Assembly (NCBI RefSeq): GCF_004745805.1
Contig: NZ_SRLQ01000014.1
Location: forward strand, 248,001-312,000
Origin: Mycolicibacterium sp. CH28
GTDB taxonomy: Bacteria; Actinomycetota; Actinomycetes; Mycobacteriales; Mycobacteriaceae
Direction of reading: 5' to 3'
DNA length: 64,000 bases
The translations under genes and the position numbers were made by a program. Shown one piece after another: positions 17,912-26,633 of the stretch; positions within the stretch are counted from its first letter, which is position 1; each line of letters begins with the position of its first letter. The notes beneath the pieces are model-generated. The model was not told where the DNA came from and searched no databases. It was given only the letters and a program-made list of their open reading frames with translations.

Positions 17912-18957
17912 TTGTCCTCCTCGAAGGTCAGGTCCGGGTCTGCTGGGGCGAAGTACTGCTGCACATCCTCCTCGGTCACCGCCGTCAACGACGGCGGGTC
18001 CCACTTCGGGTTGCGGTCCTTGTCCACGATCTGGGCGCGGATACCCTCCACCAGGTCATGGGAGCGCGCCGCCGCGCACGACACCCGGTACTCCTGCACC
18101 AGAACGTCTTCCAGGCTCGGCTGCTGTGCCGCGCGCCGAACCGCGGCCAGCGTGACCGACAACGCGATGGGGGAGCGTGACTCGATGAGGTTGGCGGCGT
18201 CTTTGGCGGCATCGTCGTCGTGACCGCGCAGGGCGGCGACAATGTCGGCGACGGTCTCGCCCGAGTAGCACTCGTCGATCCATTGTCGTTGCGCCAACAG
18301 ATTGCTTGGCGGCGGTTCGACGGCGAAGGCGCGTATCGCGGCTTCGACACCTTCGCCGACGATCGCGGCGGTGAACGCCTCGAGTGCATCGTGCCGCACG
18401 TAATGATCGGCGAATCCCAGTGCGATGGCGTCGGCTCCTGAGAACGGCGCGCCGGACAGCGCGACATGCAGGCCGAGCCCCCCGGGCGCGCGTGAGAGCA
18501 GATAGGTGCCGCCGACGTCGGGGATCAGGCCGATGCCGACCTCGGGCATGGCGACCTTGGAGGTGTCGGTCACCACCCGCACATTGCCGTGCCCGGCTAC
18601 GCCCACGCCGCCGCCCATCACGATGCCGTCCATGATCGCGACATAGGGCTTGGGGAAGCTGCCGATCTGTGCGTTGAGCCGGTATTCGTCGAACCAGAAC
18701 TTGCGGGCGTCGTCGCCGCCGGCCCGGGCGCTGTTGTAGATGGCTACCACGTCGCCGCCCGCACACAGGCCGCGTTCACCGGCGCCGTCGAGCACCACCG
18801 CCCTGATGCGATCGTCGCCGGCCCACCGGGTGAGGGTCTCGGCCAGCACCGTGACCATGGGGTGGGTCAGCGAGTTGATCGCCTTCGGGCGGTTGAGGGT
18901 CAGAAAGCCCACCCCGCCGTCGATGCGGATCAAGACTTCGTCGGTATCGGCCGTCAC
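17908..18957 (-). CDS. echA9: 3-hydroxyisobutyryl-CoA hydrolase / enoyl-CoA hydratase family protein (EchA9)
   Basis: A 349-residue crotonase-superfamily protein, longer than simple hydratases and with the HIBCH-type C-terminal region. Seen: GLCAGGDVVAIYN (oxyanion loop), GGGVGVAGHGNVRVV and AMPEVGIGLIPDVGG. HIBCH members act in valine breakdown by hydrolysing 3-hydroxyisobutyryl-CoA; the mycobacterial gene is usually named echA9. It overlaps echA8 by 4 bases and is co-transcribed with it. Upstream is a 217-base divergent gap shared with the Bax-inhibitor-like gene. Confidence 0.88.
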   Translation of the reverse strand: MTADTDEVLIRIDGGVGFLTLNRPKAINSLTHPMVTVLAETLTRWAGDDRIRAVVLDGAGERGLCAGGDVVAIYNSARAGGDDARKFWFDEYRLNAQIGSFPKPYVAIMDGIVMGGGVGVAGHGNVRVVTDTSKVAMPEVGIGLIPDVGGTYLLSRAPGGLGLHVALSGAPFSGADAIALGFADHYVRHDALEAFTAAIVGEGVEAAIRAFAVEPPPSNLLAQRQWIDECYSGETVADIVAALRGHDDDAAKDAANLIESRSPIALSVTLAAVRRAAQQPSLEDVLVQEYRVSCAAARSHDLVEGIRAQIVDKDRNPKWDPPSLTAVTEEDVQQYFAPADPDLTFEEDK

Positions 18958-19174
18958 GACAGTGCGGTCCTTCCGTCCGTGGCTAAAAGGTTGGACGTCC
19001 TAGTTTTACCACCGGCCAGACGATCGACACCCACCGGCCGCCCGGCCCCGGTAAGGTCGGGCTTCGTAACGCCCGGACCTTCACGGAACCCGAAATTGTG
19101 GACTTCCTGGGAACCGGACCGAGGTGCCGTTCGTTCACGGTGTGTTATTCGACTTCCACGAGAGGATTCCGACG

Positions 19175-20023
19175 GTGCGGGAGACCAGCAACCCGGTATT
19201 TCGTTCGCTGCCCAAACAGCAGGGCGGATACGCACAATTCGGTACCGGTGTCGCCGGTGCTCAGCAGGTGGCCTACCAGACCGACCCGTACACCACGCAG
19301 TACCCGGCCCAGACCGGTGTCTCACGGCCCATGACGATCGATGACGTCGTCACCAAGACCGGCATCACGCTGGCCGTGCTGTCCGTGGTCGCCGTCATCT
19401 CGTACTTCCTGGTGTCTACCAACGTGGCGCTGGCCATGCCGTTCACCCTTGTCGGTGCGCTCGGCGGCCTTGCGCTCGTGCTCGTGGCCACCTTCGGCCG
19501 CAAGCAGGACAACCCGGCCATCGTGCTCAGCTACGCCGCGCTCGAGGGCCTGTTCGTCGGCGCCGTCTCGTTCGTCTTTGCCAACGTCGTCGTCTCCGGT
19601 GCCAACGCCGGCGCGATGATCAGCCAGGCAGTACTGGGCACCATCGGTGTGTTCTTCGGCATGCTCGTCGTCTACAAGACCGGCGCGATCCGGGTGACCC
19701 CCAAGTTCACCCGGATGATCGTCGCCGGCATGGTCGGCGTGCTGGTCCTGATCCTCGGCAACTTCGTGCTCGCGATGTTCGGTGTCGGCGGTGGCGAGGG
19801 CATGGGCCTGCGCAGCGGCGGCCCGATCGCGATTGCCTTCTCGCTGTTCGTCATCGCGCTCGCCGCATTCAGCTTCCTGATCGACTTCGACGCCGCCGAC
19901 CAGATGATCCGCGCCGGTGCACCGGAGAAGGCGGCCTGGGGCGTTGCCCTCGGCCTGACCGTCACGCTGGTGTGGCTGTACCTGGAGATCCTGCGTCTGC
20001 TGAGTTACTTCCAGAACGACTAG
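19175..20023 (+). CDS. Bax inhibitor-1/YccA-like membrane protein (Rv1072-like)
   Basis: A 282-residue integral membrane protein with a polar N-terminus of about 70 residues (Gln/Tyr/Thr-rich) and seven hydrophobic helices, ending in a short charged tail. The pattern fits the Bax inhibitor-1 like family of actinobacteria. Function in bacteria is not established. The start is GTG at 19175 with AGAGG nine bases upstream; a GTG at 19124 in frame lacks a ribosome site. The 5' region contains an imperfect hairpin at 19053-19081. An intrinsic terminator follows at 20041-20070. Confidence 0.83.
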   Translation: MRETSNPVFRSLPKQQGGYAQFGTGVAGAQQVAYQTDPYTTQYPAQTGVSRPMTIDDVVTKTGITLAVLSVVAVISYFLVSTNVALAMPFTLVGALGGLALVLVATFGRKQDNPAIVLSYAALEGLFVGAVSFVFANVVVSGANAGAMISQAVLGTIGVFFGMLVVYKTGAIRVTPKFTRMIVAGMVGVLVLILGNFVLAMFGVGGGEGMGLRSGGPIAIAFSLFVIALAAFSFLIDFDAADQMIRAGAPEKAAWGVALGLTVTLVWLYLEILRLLSYFQND

Positions 20024-20040
20024 TTGCCTCATTACGCAAA

Positions 20041-20070
20041 GCCCCGGCCTCCTCGAGGAGCCGGGGCTTT
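20041..20070 (+). terminator. Intrinsic terminator after the Bax-inhibitor-like gene
   Basis: GCCCCGG pairs with CCGGGGC, and the inner CTCCTC/GAGGAG can also pair, leaving a compact GC-rich hairpin followed by TTT. It starts 18 bases after the stop at 20023. Confidence 0.75.
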
Positions 20071-20098
20071 GTCGTGTGCCCGCGCTTGTGGATCGGCG

Positions 20099-20157
20099 TC
20101 GAGTCAGAACTCAGGGCGATGAAACTGGCTGAATCGTCGCGCTGAGTTCTGACTCGA
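20099..20157. repeat. Long inverted repeat between convergent genes
   Basis: Arms 20099-20114 and 20142-20157 are perfect 16-base complements (TCGAGTCAGAACTCAG and its complement). With one mismatch the pairing extends to about 20 bases; the centre is about 20 bases. It lies between the Bax-inhibitor-like gene and the thiolase stop. It is not needed as a terminator for the first gene, which has its own, and may end fadA3 transcription or be a dispersed repeat. Confidence 0.7.
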
Positions 20158-20163
20158 TGCAAC

Positions 20164-21381
20164 CTAGGAGAGGCGCTCGATCACCATGGCCATGCCCTGG
20201 CCACCGCCGACGCACATCGTCTCGATGCCGAACGTCTTGTCGTAGGTCTGCAGGTTGTTCAGCAGCGTGGCCGTGAGCCGCGCACCGGTCATCCCGAACG
20301 GGTGGCCCAGCGCGATTGCGCCGCCGGAGACGTTGAGCTTCTCCTCGTCCATCCCCAGCGCCCGCGCCGAACCGAGCACCTGTACGGCGAACGCCTCGTT
20401 GATCTCGTACAGGTCGATGTCGGAGATCGACAGCTTGGCGTTGGCCAGCGCCTTCTTGACGGCTTCGATCGGGCCCAGGCCCATGATCTCCGGCGACAAC
20501 CCGGACACCCCGGTCGACACCACGCGCGCCAGCGGGGTCAGACCGAGCTCTTTGGCCTTGGTGTCGGAGACGATCACCAGTGCGGCTGCGCCGTCGTTGA
20601 GCGGGCAGGCATTGCCCGCGGTGATCGTGCCGTTGGGCCGGAACACCGGCTTGAGCTGGCTGATCTTCTCGTAGGTGGTGCCGGCGCGGGGGCCGTCATC
20701 AGTGCTGACCACTGTGCCGTCGGGCAGCGTCACCGGCACGATCTCGCGCGCGAAGAAACCGCTGTTGATCGCCTGCTCGGCGCGGTTCTGCGAGCGCACA
20801 CCCCAGTGGTCCTGGTCCTCGCGGCTGATCCCGGTGAACAGCGCCACGTTCTCTGCGGTCTGGCCCATCGCGATGTACACGTCGGGCATCAGGCCGTCTT
20901 CGCGCGGATCGTGCCACTCGTCGGCACCGGCGGCGGCCGCCTCCGAGCGCTCCTGCGCCTCGTTGAACAGCGAGTTCTTGGTATCCGGCCAGCCGTCGGC
21001 GTTGCCCTTGCCAAACCGCGACACGGTTTCCACGCCGGCCGAGATGAACGCGTGGCCCTCGCCGGCCTTGATCGCGTGGAACGCCATCCGGGTGGTCTGC
21101 AGCGACGAGGAGCAGTACCGGTTCACCGTGGTGCCAGGCAAGAAGTCATAGCCCAGTTCGACCGCGACCGCGCGGCCGATGTTGAACCCGGACTCACCGC
21201 CGGGCTGACCGCATCCCATGATCAGGTCGTCGATCTCACGAGGGTCCAGCGACGGCACCTTGTCCAACGCGGCGCGCACCATCTGCGCGGCCAGATCGTC
21301 GGGACGGATGTCGACCAGCGAGCCTTTCATGGCACGGCCGATCGGCGAGCGGGCGGTGGAAACGATGACGGCTTCGGGCAT
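20164..21381 (-). CDS. fadA3: Acetyl-CoA acetyltransferase FadA3
   Basis: A 405-residue thiolase (beta-ketoacyl-CoA thiolase/acetyltransferase), the last step of beta-oxidation. Seen: the acyl-acceptor Cys in NRYCSSSLQT (near residue 90), the His in GGAIALGHPFGMTGAR, and the C-terminal Cys in CVGGGQGMAMV. The start ATG at 21381 has GAGGAG upstream; the in-frame extension to 21414 is less likely. The length equals M. tuberculosis FadA3 (Rv1074c, from memory). It stands upstream of nothing on its strand; the GDSL esterase gene is 45 bases upstream and may share the transcript. Confidence 0.92.
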   Translation of the reverse strand: MPEAVIVSTARSPIGRAMKGSLVDIRPDDLAAQMVRAALDKVPSLDPREIDDLIMGCGQPGGESGFNIGRAVAVELGYDFLPGTTVNRYCSSSLQTTRMAFHAIKAGEGHAFISAGVETVSRFGKGNADGWPDTKNSLFNEAQERSEAAAAGADEWHDPREDGLMPDVYIAMGQTAENVALFTGISREDQDHWGVRSQNRAEQAINSGFFAREIVPVTLPDGTVVSTDDGPRAGTTYEKISQLKPVFRPNGTITAGNACPLNDGAAALVIVSDTKAKELGLTPLARVVSTGVSGLSPEIMGLGPIEAVKKALANAKLSISDIDLYEINEAFAVQVLGSARALGMDEEKLNVSGGAIALGHPFGMTGARLTATLLNNLQTYDKTFGIETMCVGGGQGMAMVIERLS

Positions 21382-21426
21382 AGGGGCTCCTCGGTATGCA
21401 TAGGTATGCGGCAACTGCCCACGAAC

Positions 21427-22392
21427 CTAGCTCGCGGTCACCACGATCGGTGCGGGTACCCCGGTGGTCCGGCGTCGCAATAGCCTCATGAGCGGGCCGA
21501 GCCGGTCGGTCAGCGCCATACCCTCCGACCGGGTCGCCCAGGGCAGGTCGGGCACCGTGGCCCCGGTCCATTCGCCCAGTGCGTGGCACAGCGCGGGCAG
21601 TAACTGATTGGCGGCCAACGCATATCCCGTCGCAGACGGGTGGTAGCCGTCCTCGGAGAACATCAGCTCGGGGGTCTGGAGGAAGTTCGGTGTCAGCAGG
21701 TCGGCCAGCGGGACCGGCAGGCCGCCGGCGGCGCGGACCGCGGCGGCCTGAGCGCGTGCAAGACGCAGACCCCGCGAGCGGGTGGCCCACCGCAGCGGTT
21801 GGGGGATAGCGGTGATGACACCGAAATCCGGACACGTCCCGACAACCACCACCGCGCCGGAGGCGCGCAGCCGCTGCACCGCGGCGCCTACCCGCCGGGC
21901 CGACGGGCCCAGGCCGTTGAGAGCGGTGATGTCGTTGGCCCCGATCATGATCACCGCAGCGTCCGGTGGGGGACCGGCGACAAACATCGCGTCGACTTGT
22001 CCGGACAGGCCCTTGGATGTCGCGCCCACGATGGCCTTGGTGGACAACCGGATCAGCTTGCCGGATTCTTCGGCCAGGCCCCGCGCGATCACCACGCCGG
22101 GAACCTCGTCGGCGTCGCGGCAGCCATAGCCCGTGGCCGTCGAATCCCCGAACACCATCAGGTGCAGGTCGAACGGCATGCCGCGTTCCCAGCGCTGGAC
22201 CGGTCCGCCGCCGGGGGCGTAGACGCCGTCGGCTCGTGGGGGCACGTCCCAGGATTTGGGGATGACGCTGCGCGCCTGCTCGGCTTGCTCGCTGAGCAGA
22301 CTGCGTGCACTCAGCACGGCCGTACCGGTGGATGCGAGAACTCCCGCCACCGCCAGTGCCGCCGTCGACCGGCGTGGAGCGCGTATGCCCAC
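21427..22392 (-). CDS. SGNH/GDSL-family esterase (Rv1075c-like), exported
   Basis: A 321-residue hydrolase. The N-terminus has a hydrophobic segment (about residues 8-28) that acts as signal or anchor. SGNH blocks are present: block I FGDSTATGYG (nucleophile Ser), block III IGANDIT with the Asn, and block V DGYHPSATGY with the Asp/His pair. It is an ester hydrolase in the cell envelope. It is divergent from the LipU-like gene across a 190-base gap and precedes fadA3 on the same strand. Confidence 0.87.
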   Translation of the reverse strand: MGIRAPRRSTAALAVAGVLASTGTAVLSARSLLSEQAEQARSVIPKSWDVPPRADGVYAPGGGPVQRWERGMPFDLHLMVFGDSTATGYGCRDADEVPGVVIARGLAEESGKLIRLSTKAIVGATSKGLSGQVDAMFVAGPPPDAAVIMIGANDITALNGLGPSARRVGAAVQRLRASGAVVVVGTCPDFGVITAIPQPLRWATRSRGLRLARAQAAAVRAAGGLPVPLADLLTPNFLQTPELMFSEDGYHPSATGYALAANQLLPALCHALGEWTGATVPDLPWATRSEGMALTDRLGPLMRLLRRRTTGVPAPIVVTAS

Positions 22393-22582
22393 ACGGCAAG
22401 TCTAGGTGCTGATGGGGCAGGAATCGGGTCGTCACAGTGGACCCGCGATTACAGACAGGTATCAGATCCGGTAAGAAATCAGATCGTTAGTTGTTGTATG
22501 TAATGCAGGTGTCAAGCTAAGTAGCCGGGGTTCGCTCGCGGGCCCGGGACACGGATCTACATCGACGTAGGGAGTGTTGACG

Positions 22583-23635
22583 ATGACCGCACCCAGTAAG
22601 GTCCGCGCCTCGGCGCCCCACCGTGTTCACCCGGCCGCCGGCCAGGGCGCGCGTCGTTACCCGGTCAGCGATGGCGCCCCCGTCGAGGTGGTCGAAAGCG
22701 GGCCGAGCATGGCCGCGCGGCTGGTTTCGGTCGGCACCCGGGTCACGATGTGGCCCACCCTCGCCGTCCTGAGCCACGTCCCGCACTGGCCGTGGCCCTT
22801 CGGGCTGGTCGATTTCGTGGCAAGGGCGCTGCTGCCCACCCCCGGCACTGTGCGCGCCACCGTCGGCTTGCCCAACGCGTCGGCGCAACTGGTCCGCGCC
22901 CCCGGCGTCCTGCCCGCCGACGGCAGCCGCCGCGTCGTGCTCTACATGCACGGCGGTGCCTTCCTGACCTGTGGTGTCAATTCACACAGCCGGATTTCAA
23001 CTGCGTTGTCCAAGTTCGCCGATTCCCCAGTGCTCGTCGTCGACTACCGGCTCGTGCCCAAGCACACCATCGGCAATGCCATCGACGACTGCTACGACGC
23101 CTACCAGTGGCTGCGGCTGCGCGGCTACGAACCCGACCAGATCGTGCTGGCCGGCGACTCGGCCGGCGGGTACCTGGCGCTGTCGCTGGCCCAGCGGCTG
23201 CAGGCCGACGGGGAGGAGCCCGCCGCACTGGTCGCGATCTCACCGCTGCTGCAACTCGACCACGAACCCAAGCTTGCCCATCCGAACGCCCACACCGATG
23301 CGATGTTCCCGCCCAAGGCTTTTGACGCTCTTGTGGCCCTTGTCGCCCGGGCAGCGGCCAAGCAAGTCGTCGACGGTGAGCCCGAAGGCGTCTATGAACC
23401 GCTCGACCACATCGAGCCCGGGCTGCCGCGAACGCTGATCCATGTGTCGGGATCGGAAGTGCTGCTGCACGACGCCCGGCTGGCGGCCCGCCGGCTCGCC
23501 GCGGCCGGTGTGCCGACCGAGGTGCGGGTATGGCCCGGCCAGATCCACGACTTCCAGCTCGCCGCGCCGCTGGTTCCCGAAGCCACCCGGTCGCTGCGTC
23601 AGATCGGGGAGTACATCCGGGAAGCGACCGGCTGA
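22583..23635 (+). CDS. lipU: LipU-like esterase (hormone-sensitive-lipase family)
   Basis: A 350-residue alpha/beta hydrolase of the HSL family. Seen: the oxyanion motif HGGAF, the nucleophile elbow GDSAGG, and the His in WPGQIHDFQL near the end; the acid is probably the Asp in the preceding loop. The start ATG at 22583 has GGAG nine bases upstream; an in-frame GTG at 22574 is possible. It corresponds by place to M. tuberculosis LipU (Rv1076), though about 50 residues longer than the annotated length I remember. It is followed 34 bases later by cbs. Confidence 0.85.
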   Translation: MTAPSKVRASAPHRVHPAAGQGARRYPVSDGAPVEVVESGPSMAARLVSVGTRVTMWPTLAVLSHVPHWPWPFGLVDFVARALLPTPGTVRATVGLPNASAQLVRAPGVLPADGSRRVVLYMHGGAFLTCGVNSHSRISTALSKFADSPVLVVDYRLVPKHTIGNAIDDCYDAYQWLRLRGYEPDQIVLAGDSAGGYLALSLAQRLQADGEEPAALVAISPLLQLDHEPKLAHPNAHTDAMFPPKAFDALVALVARAAAKQVVDGEPEGVYEPLDHIEPGLPRTLIHVSGSEVLLHDARLAARRLAAAGVPTEVRVWPGQIHDFQLAAPLVPEATRSLRQIGEYIREATG

Positions 23636-23669
23636 CGACGACCTTGCGCGAGCCTGACACGATGTAGGC

Positions 23670-25064
23670 ATGCGAATTGCGTCGCACATCAGCGAGCTGA
23701 TCGGAAACACCCCACTTGTCGAGTTGACCTCTGTCGTCCCGGCGGGTTCGGGACGTGTCGTGGCCAAGATCGAATACCTCAGCCCAGGAGGTAGCGCCAA
23801 GGACCGCATCGCGATCAAGATGATCGACGCCGCCGAGGCCAGCGGGGACCTGAAACCCGGCGGCACCATCATCGAACCCACGTCGGGCAACACCGGCGTC
23901 GGACTGGCCCTGGTGGCCCAGCGGCGCGGCTACAAGTGCGTGTTCGTCTGCCCCGACAAGGTCAGTGAAGACAAACGCAACGTCCTGCGCGCGTATGGCG
24001 CCGAGGTCGTCGTCTGCCCGACGGCCGTCCCGCCGGACCATCCGGACAGCTACTACAGCGTCTCCAATCGGCTGGTCACCGAGATCGAGGGCGCCTGGAA
24101 ACCGGACCAGTACTCCAACCCGAACGGGCCGGCCAGCCACTACGAGACCACCGGTCCCGAGATCTGGGCCGACACCGAGGGCACCGTGACGCATTTTGTC
24201 GCGGGGGTGGGCACCGGCGGCACGATCACCGGCGCCGGGCGCTACCTCAAGGAGGTGTCCGGCGGAACGGTGAAGGTGGTCGGTGCCGATCCGGAGGGGT
24301 CGGTGTACTCCGGCGGCACCGGGCGGCCCTACCTCGTCGAGGGTGTCGGCGAGGATTTCTGGCCCTCTGCCTACGACCCGTCGGTGCCCGACGAGATCAT
24401 CGCCGTCTCCGACGCGGACTCTTTCGACATGACCCGGCGACTGGCCCGCGAAGAGGCCCTACTGGTCGGTGGCTCCTGCGGCATGGCGGTGGTCGCCGCC
24501 CTCAAGGTGGCCCAGCAGGCCGGACCGGACTCGCTGGTGGTCGTGCTACTGCCCGACGGCGGTCGCGGCTACATGTCGAAGATCTTCAACGACGCGTGGA
24601 TGTCCTCCTACGGCTTCCTGCGCACTCGCCTCGACGGCACGGTGCCCGAGCCGACGGTCGGCGACGTGCTGCGGGGCAAGTCCGGTGAGCTGCCCGACTT
24701 GGTGCACACCCACCCGTCGGAGACGGTGCGCGACGCGATCGGCATCCTGCGCGAATATGGCGTCTCCCAGATGCCGGTCGTCGGGGCCGAACCACCGGTG
24801 ATGGCCGGCGAGGTCGCCGGCAGCGTGTCCGAGCGAGAGCTGCTCTCGGCGGTCTTCGAAGGACGGGCCAACCTGGCTGACGCGGTGGCGCTGCACATGA
24901 GTCCAGCCCTGCCGCTGATCGGGGCCGGGGAGCTGGTCAGCGTCGCGGCGAAATCGCTGCGCGACTGGGACGCACTGATGGTCGTCGAGGAGGGCAAGCC
25001 GGTCGGCGTCATCACCCGACACGACCTGCTCGGCTTCCTCTCGAACGGATCTGGCCGACGCTGA
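23670..25064 (+). CDS. cbs: Cystathionine beta-synthase
   Basis: A 464-residue PLP enzyme condensing homocysteine and serine to cystathionine. The PLP lysine is K44 in GGSAKDRIA, the substrate loop is TSGNTG, and the phosphate-binding stretch is GVGTGGTITG. The C-terminal 120 residues contain two CBS motifs (VGDVLRGKSGELP onward; GVITRHDLLGFL at the end), which regulate the eukaryotic relatives through S-adenosylmethionine. The length equals M. tuberculosis Cbs (Rv1077). With metB 1.6 kb downstream it forms a transsulfuration pair. Confidence 0.93.
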   Translation: MRIASHISELIGNTPLVELTSVVPAGSGRVVAKIEYLSPGGSAKDRIAIKMIDAAEASGDLKPGGTIIEPTSGNTGVGLALVAQRRGYKCVFVCPDKVSEDKRNVLRAYGAEVVVCPTAVPPDHPDSYYSVSNRLVTEIEGAWKPDQYSNPNGPASHYETTGPEIWADTEGTVTHFVAGVGTGGTITGAGRYLKEVSGGTVKVVGADPEGSVYSGGTGRPYLVEGVGEDFWPSAYDPSVPDEIIAVSDADSFDMTRRLAREEALLVGGSCGMAVVAALKVAQQAGPDSLVVVLLPDGGRGYMSKIFNDAWMSSYGFLRTRLDGTVPEPTVGDVLRGKSGELPDLVHTHPSETVRDAIGILREYGVSQMPVVGAEPPVMAGEVAGSVSERELLSAVFEGRANLADAVALHMSPALPLIGAGELVSVAAKSLRDWDALMVVEEGKPVGVITRHDLLGFLSNGSGRR

Positions 25065-25222
25065 CTTTGCCCGTCTGGCAAATCCCGGTGTCTCGGCTCG
25101 ACGGCTCGTTCGTAGCCGTGTGTCGAGCAGGTGAAGATTGCGCTTTGACCGAATACGCAGCGTCTTCTCAGGTAGATTTGTGCCGCTTCACCTGAGCTGA
25201 TCACCCCGCAGTGGAAGGCGTC

Positions 25223-25864
25223 ATGACTGAACAACCGCCTGGGCCGCCGCCCGGGAACTACCCGCCTCCGCCCCCGCCGCAAGGCGGCAGCTACCCGCCG
25301 CCCCCGCCGCCGCAAGGCGGCTACGCGCCCCCGCCGCCCGGAGCCGGGTTCGGGGCACCGCCACCGCCCGGACAACCGATCGCCCAGCTGCCGCAGGCGG
25401 CCTACACATCGTGGTTCACCCGGGTGGTCGCCTGGGTCATCGACTACCTGCCGTACATGGTCATCGTCGGCATCGGCTACGGCATCGAAGCCGCGACGCA
25501 GGAGACCGCCTGTGTCACCGACCAGTCCGAGTACCAGGTTGGTGAGTTCTGCGCCACGAGCGACTCCGCCCTGGGCGTGGTGGCGTTCAGCGTCTGCCTG
25601 CTGATCGGTCTGGCTTACCTGTTGTGGAACTACGGATACCGGCAAGGTACGACGGGTTCGAGCATCGGCAAGTCGATCATGAAGTTCAAGGTGGTCAGCG
25701 AGAAGACCGGTCAGCCGATCGGGTTCGGACTGTCGATCGTGCGGCAGCTAGCCCACATCGTTGACGGCATCATCTGCTACATCGGATACCTGTTCCCGTT
25801 GTGGGACGCCAAGCGGCAGACTCTGGCTGACAAGATCATGACCACGGTCTGCCTGCCGCTGTAG
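25223..25864 (+). CDS. pra: Proline-rich antigen (Pra) homologue, RDD-family membrane protein (copy 1)
   Basis: A 213-residue protein. Residues 1-55 are Pro/Gly/Tyr-rich with PPPPPPQGG-type repeats; the rest is an RDD domain with three hydrophobic segments and the conserved end PLWDAKRQTLADKIM. The start ATG at 25223 has GGAAGG upstream; an in-frame GTG at 25211 is less likely. It is followed 14 bases later by a second copy. From memory M. tuberculosis has one pra gene (Rv1078) here. Function unknown; RDD proteins are inner-membrane proteins. Confidence 0.87.
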   Translation: MTEQPPGPPPGNYPPPPPPQGGSYPPPPPPQGGYAPPPPGAGFGAPPPPGQPIAQLPQAAYTSWFTRVVAWVIDYLPYMVIVGIGYGIEAATQETACVTDQSEYQVGEFCATSDSALGVVAFSVCLLIGLAYLLWNYGYRQGTTGSSIGKSIMKFKVVSEKTGQPIGFGLSIVRQLAHIVDGIICYIGYLFPLWDAKRQTLADKIMTTVCLPL

Positions 25865-25878
25865 AGAAAAGGACATCA

Positions 25879-26559
25879 ATGACACAACCGCCGCCCCCGC
25901 CGCCCGGGAATTACCCGCCGCCCGGGAACTATCCCCCGCCCGGCGGTAATTACCCGCCGCCCCCGCCCGGCAATTACCCGCCGCCACCGCCGGGGAACTA
26001 TCCGCCGCCACCGCCGGGGAACTATCCGCCGCCGCCCGGCGGCAATTACCCGCCGCCACCTCCCGGTGCCCCCTTCGGTGCGCTGCCGAAAGAGACCTAC
26101 ACGCCGTGGATCAAGCGCGTCGGTGCGTGGGTCATCGACTCGATCCCGATCGCCATCCTGTCTGGCGTCGGCCAGGGGCTGATGTATGCCACCGGCGAGA
26201 ACAACTGCACGTCCGACAGCACTGGCAACAGCTACGGCGTGTACTGCACGTCCCAGCCGTCGGCGCTCGGGCTGATCCTGTCCTTCGTGTTCGGTATCGC
26301 CGCACTGGCCTTCGCGGTATGGAACTACGGCTACCGGCAGGGCACCACGGGTTCGAGCATCGGCAAGTCGGTGCTGAAGTTCAAGGTGGTCAGCGAGAAG
26401 ACCGGTCAGCCGATCGGGTTCGGGCTCTCGATCGTGCGGCAGCTGGCCCACATCGTGGACAGCATCATCTGCTACATCGGGTACCTGTTCCCGTTGTGGG
26501 ACGCCAAGCGTCAGACACTGGCCGACAAGATCATGACGACGGTCTGCCTGCCGCTGTAG
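25879..26559 (+). CDS. Proline-rich antigen (Pra) homologue, RDD-family membrane protein (copy 2)
   Basis: A 226-residue tandem paralogue of the gene before it. The N-terminal 70 residues consist of about eight imperfect NYPPPPPG repeats; the RDD domain follows. From the GTTGSSIGKS segment to the C-terminus the two copies are nearly identical, while the central region (TGENNCTSDST here, TQETACVTDQ in copy 1) differs. An intrinsic terminator follows at 26569. The repeats make the DNA strongly C-rich on this strand. Confidence 0.87.
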   Translation: MTQPPPPPPGNYPPPGNYPPPGGNYPPPPPGNYPPPPPGNYPPPPPGNYPPPPGGNYPPPPPGAPFGALPKETYTPWIKRVGAWVIDSIPIAILSGVGQGLMYATGENNCTSDSTGNSYGVYCTSQPSALGLILSFVFGIAALAFAVWNYGYRQGTTGSSIGKSVLKFKVVSEKTGQPIGFGLSIVRQLAHIVDSIICYIGYLFPLWDAKRQTLADKIMTTVCLPL

Positions 26560-26568
26560 AGATTCGCG

Positions 26569-26600
26569 AAAGGCGCTCACCGGCCGGTGGGCGCCTTTTT
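26569..26600 (+). terminator. Intrinsic terminator after the Pra pair
   Basis: AAAGGCGCTCACCGG pairs with CCGGTGGGCGCCTTT with one G-T wobble, followed by a run of five T. It begins ten bases after the stop at 26559 and separates the Pra genes from metB. Confidence 0.85.
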
Positions 26601-26633
26601 CGTGCCCGCCGCGGTGCCGATAGGCTTCTGGTG

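Noticed and set aside
25145..25178. TTGACC and TAGATT boxes as a sigma-A promoter for pra
   Set aside because: The spacing is 22 bases, well beyond the usual 16-19, so I did not list it.
25888..26070. Short regular repeats that look like a repeat array or CRISPR
   Set aside because: They are in frame and code for NYPPPPPG repeats of the Pra copy; there are no unique spacers.
26560..26633. A riboswitch or SAM-responsive leader before metB
   Set aside because: The gap is short and fully explained by the terminator of the Pra genes.
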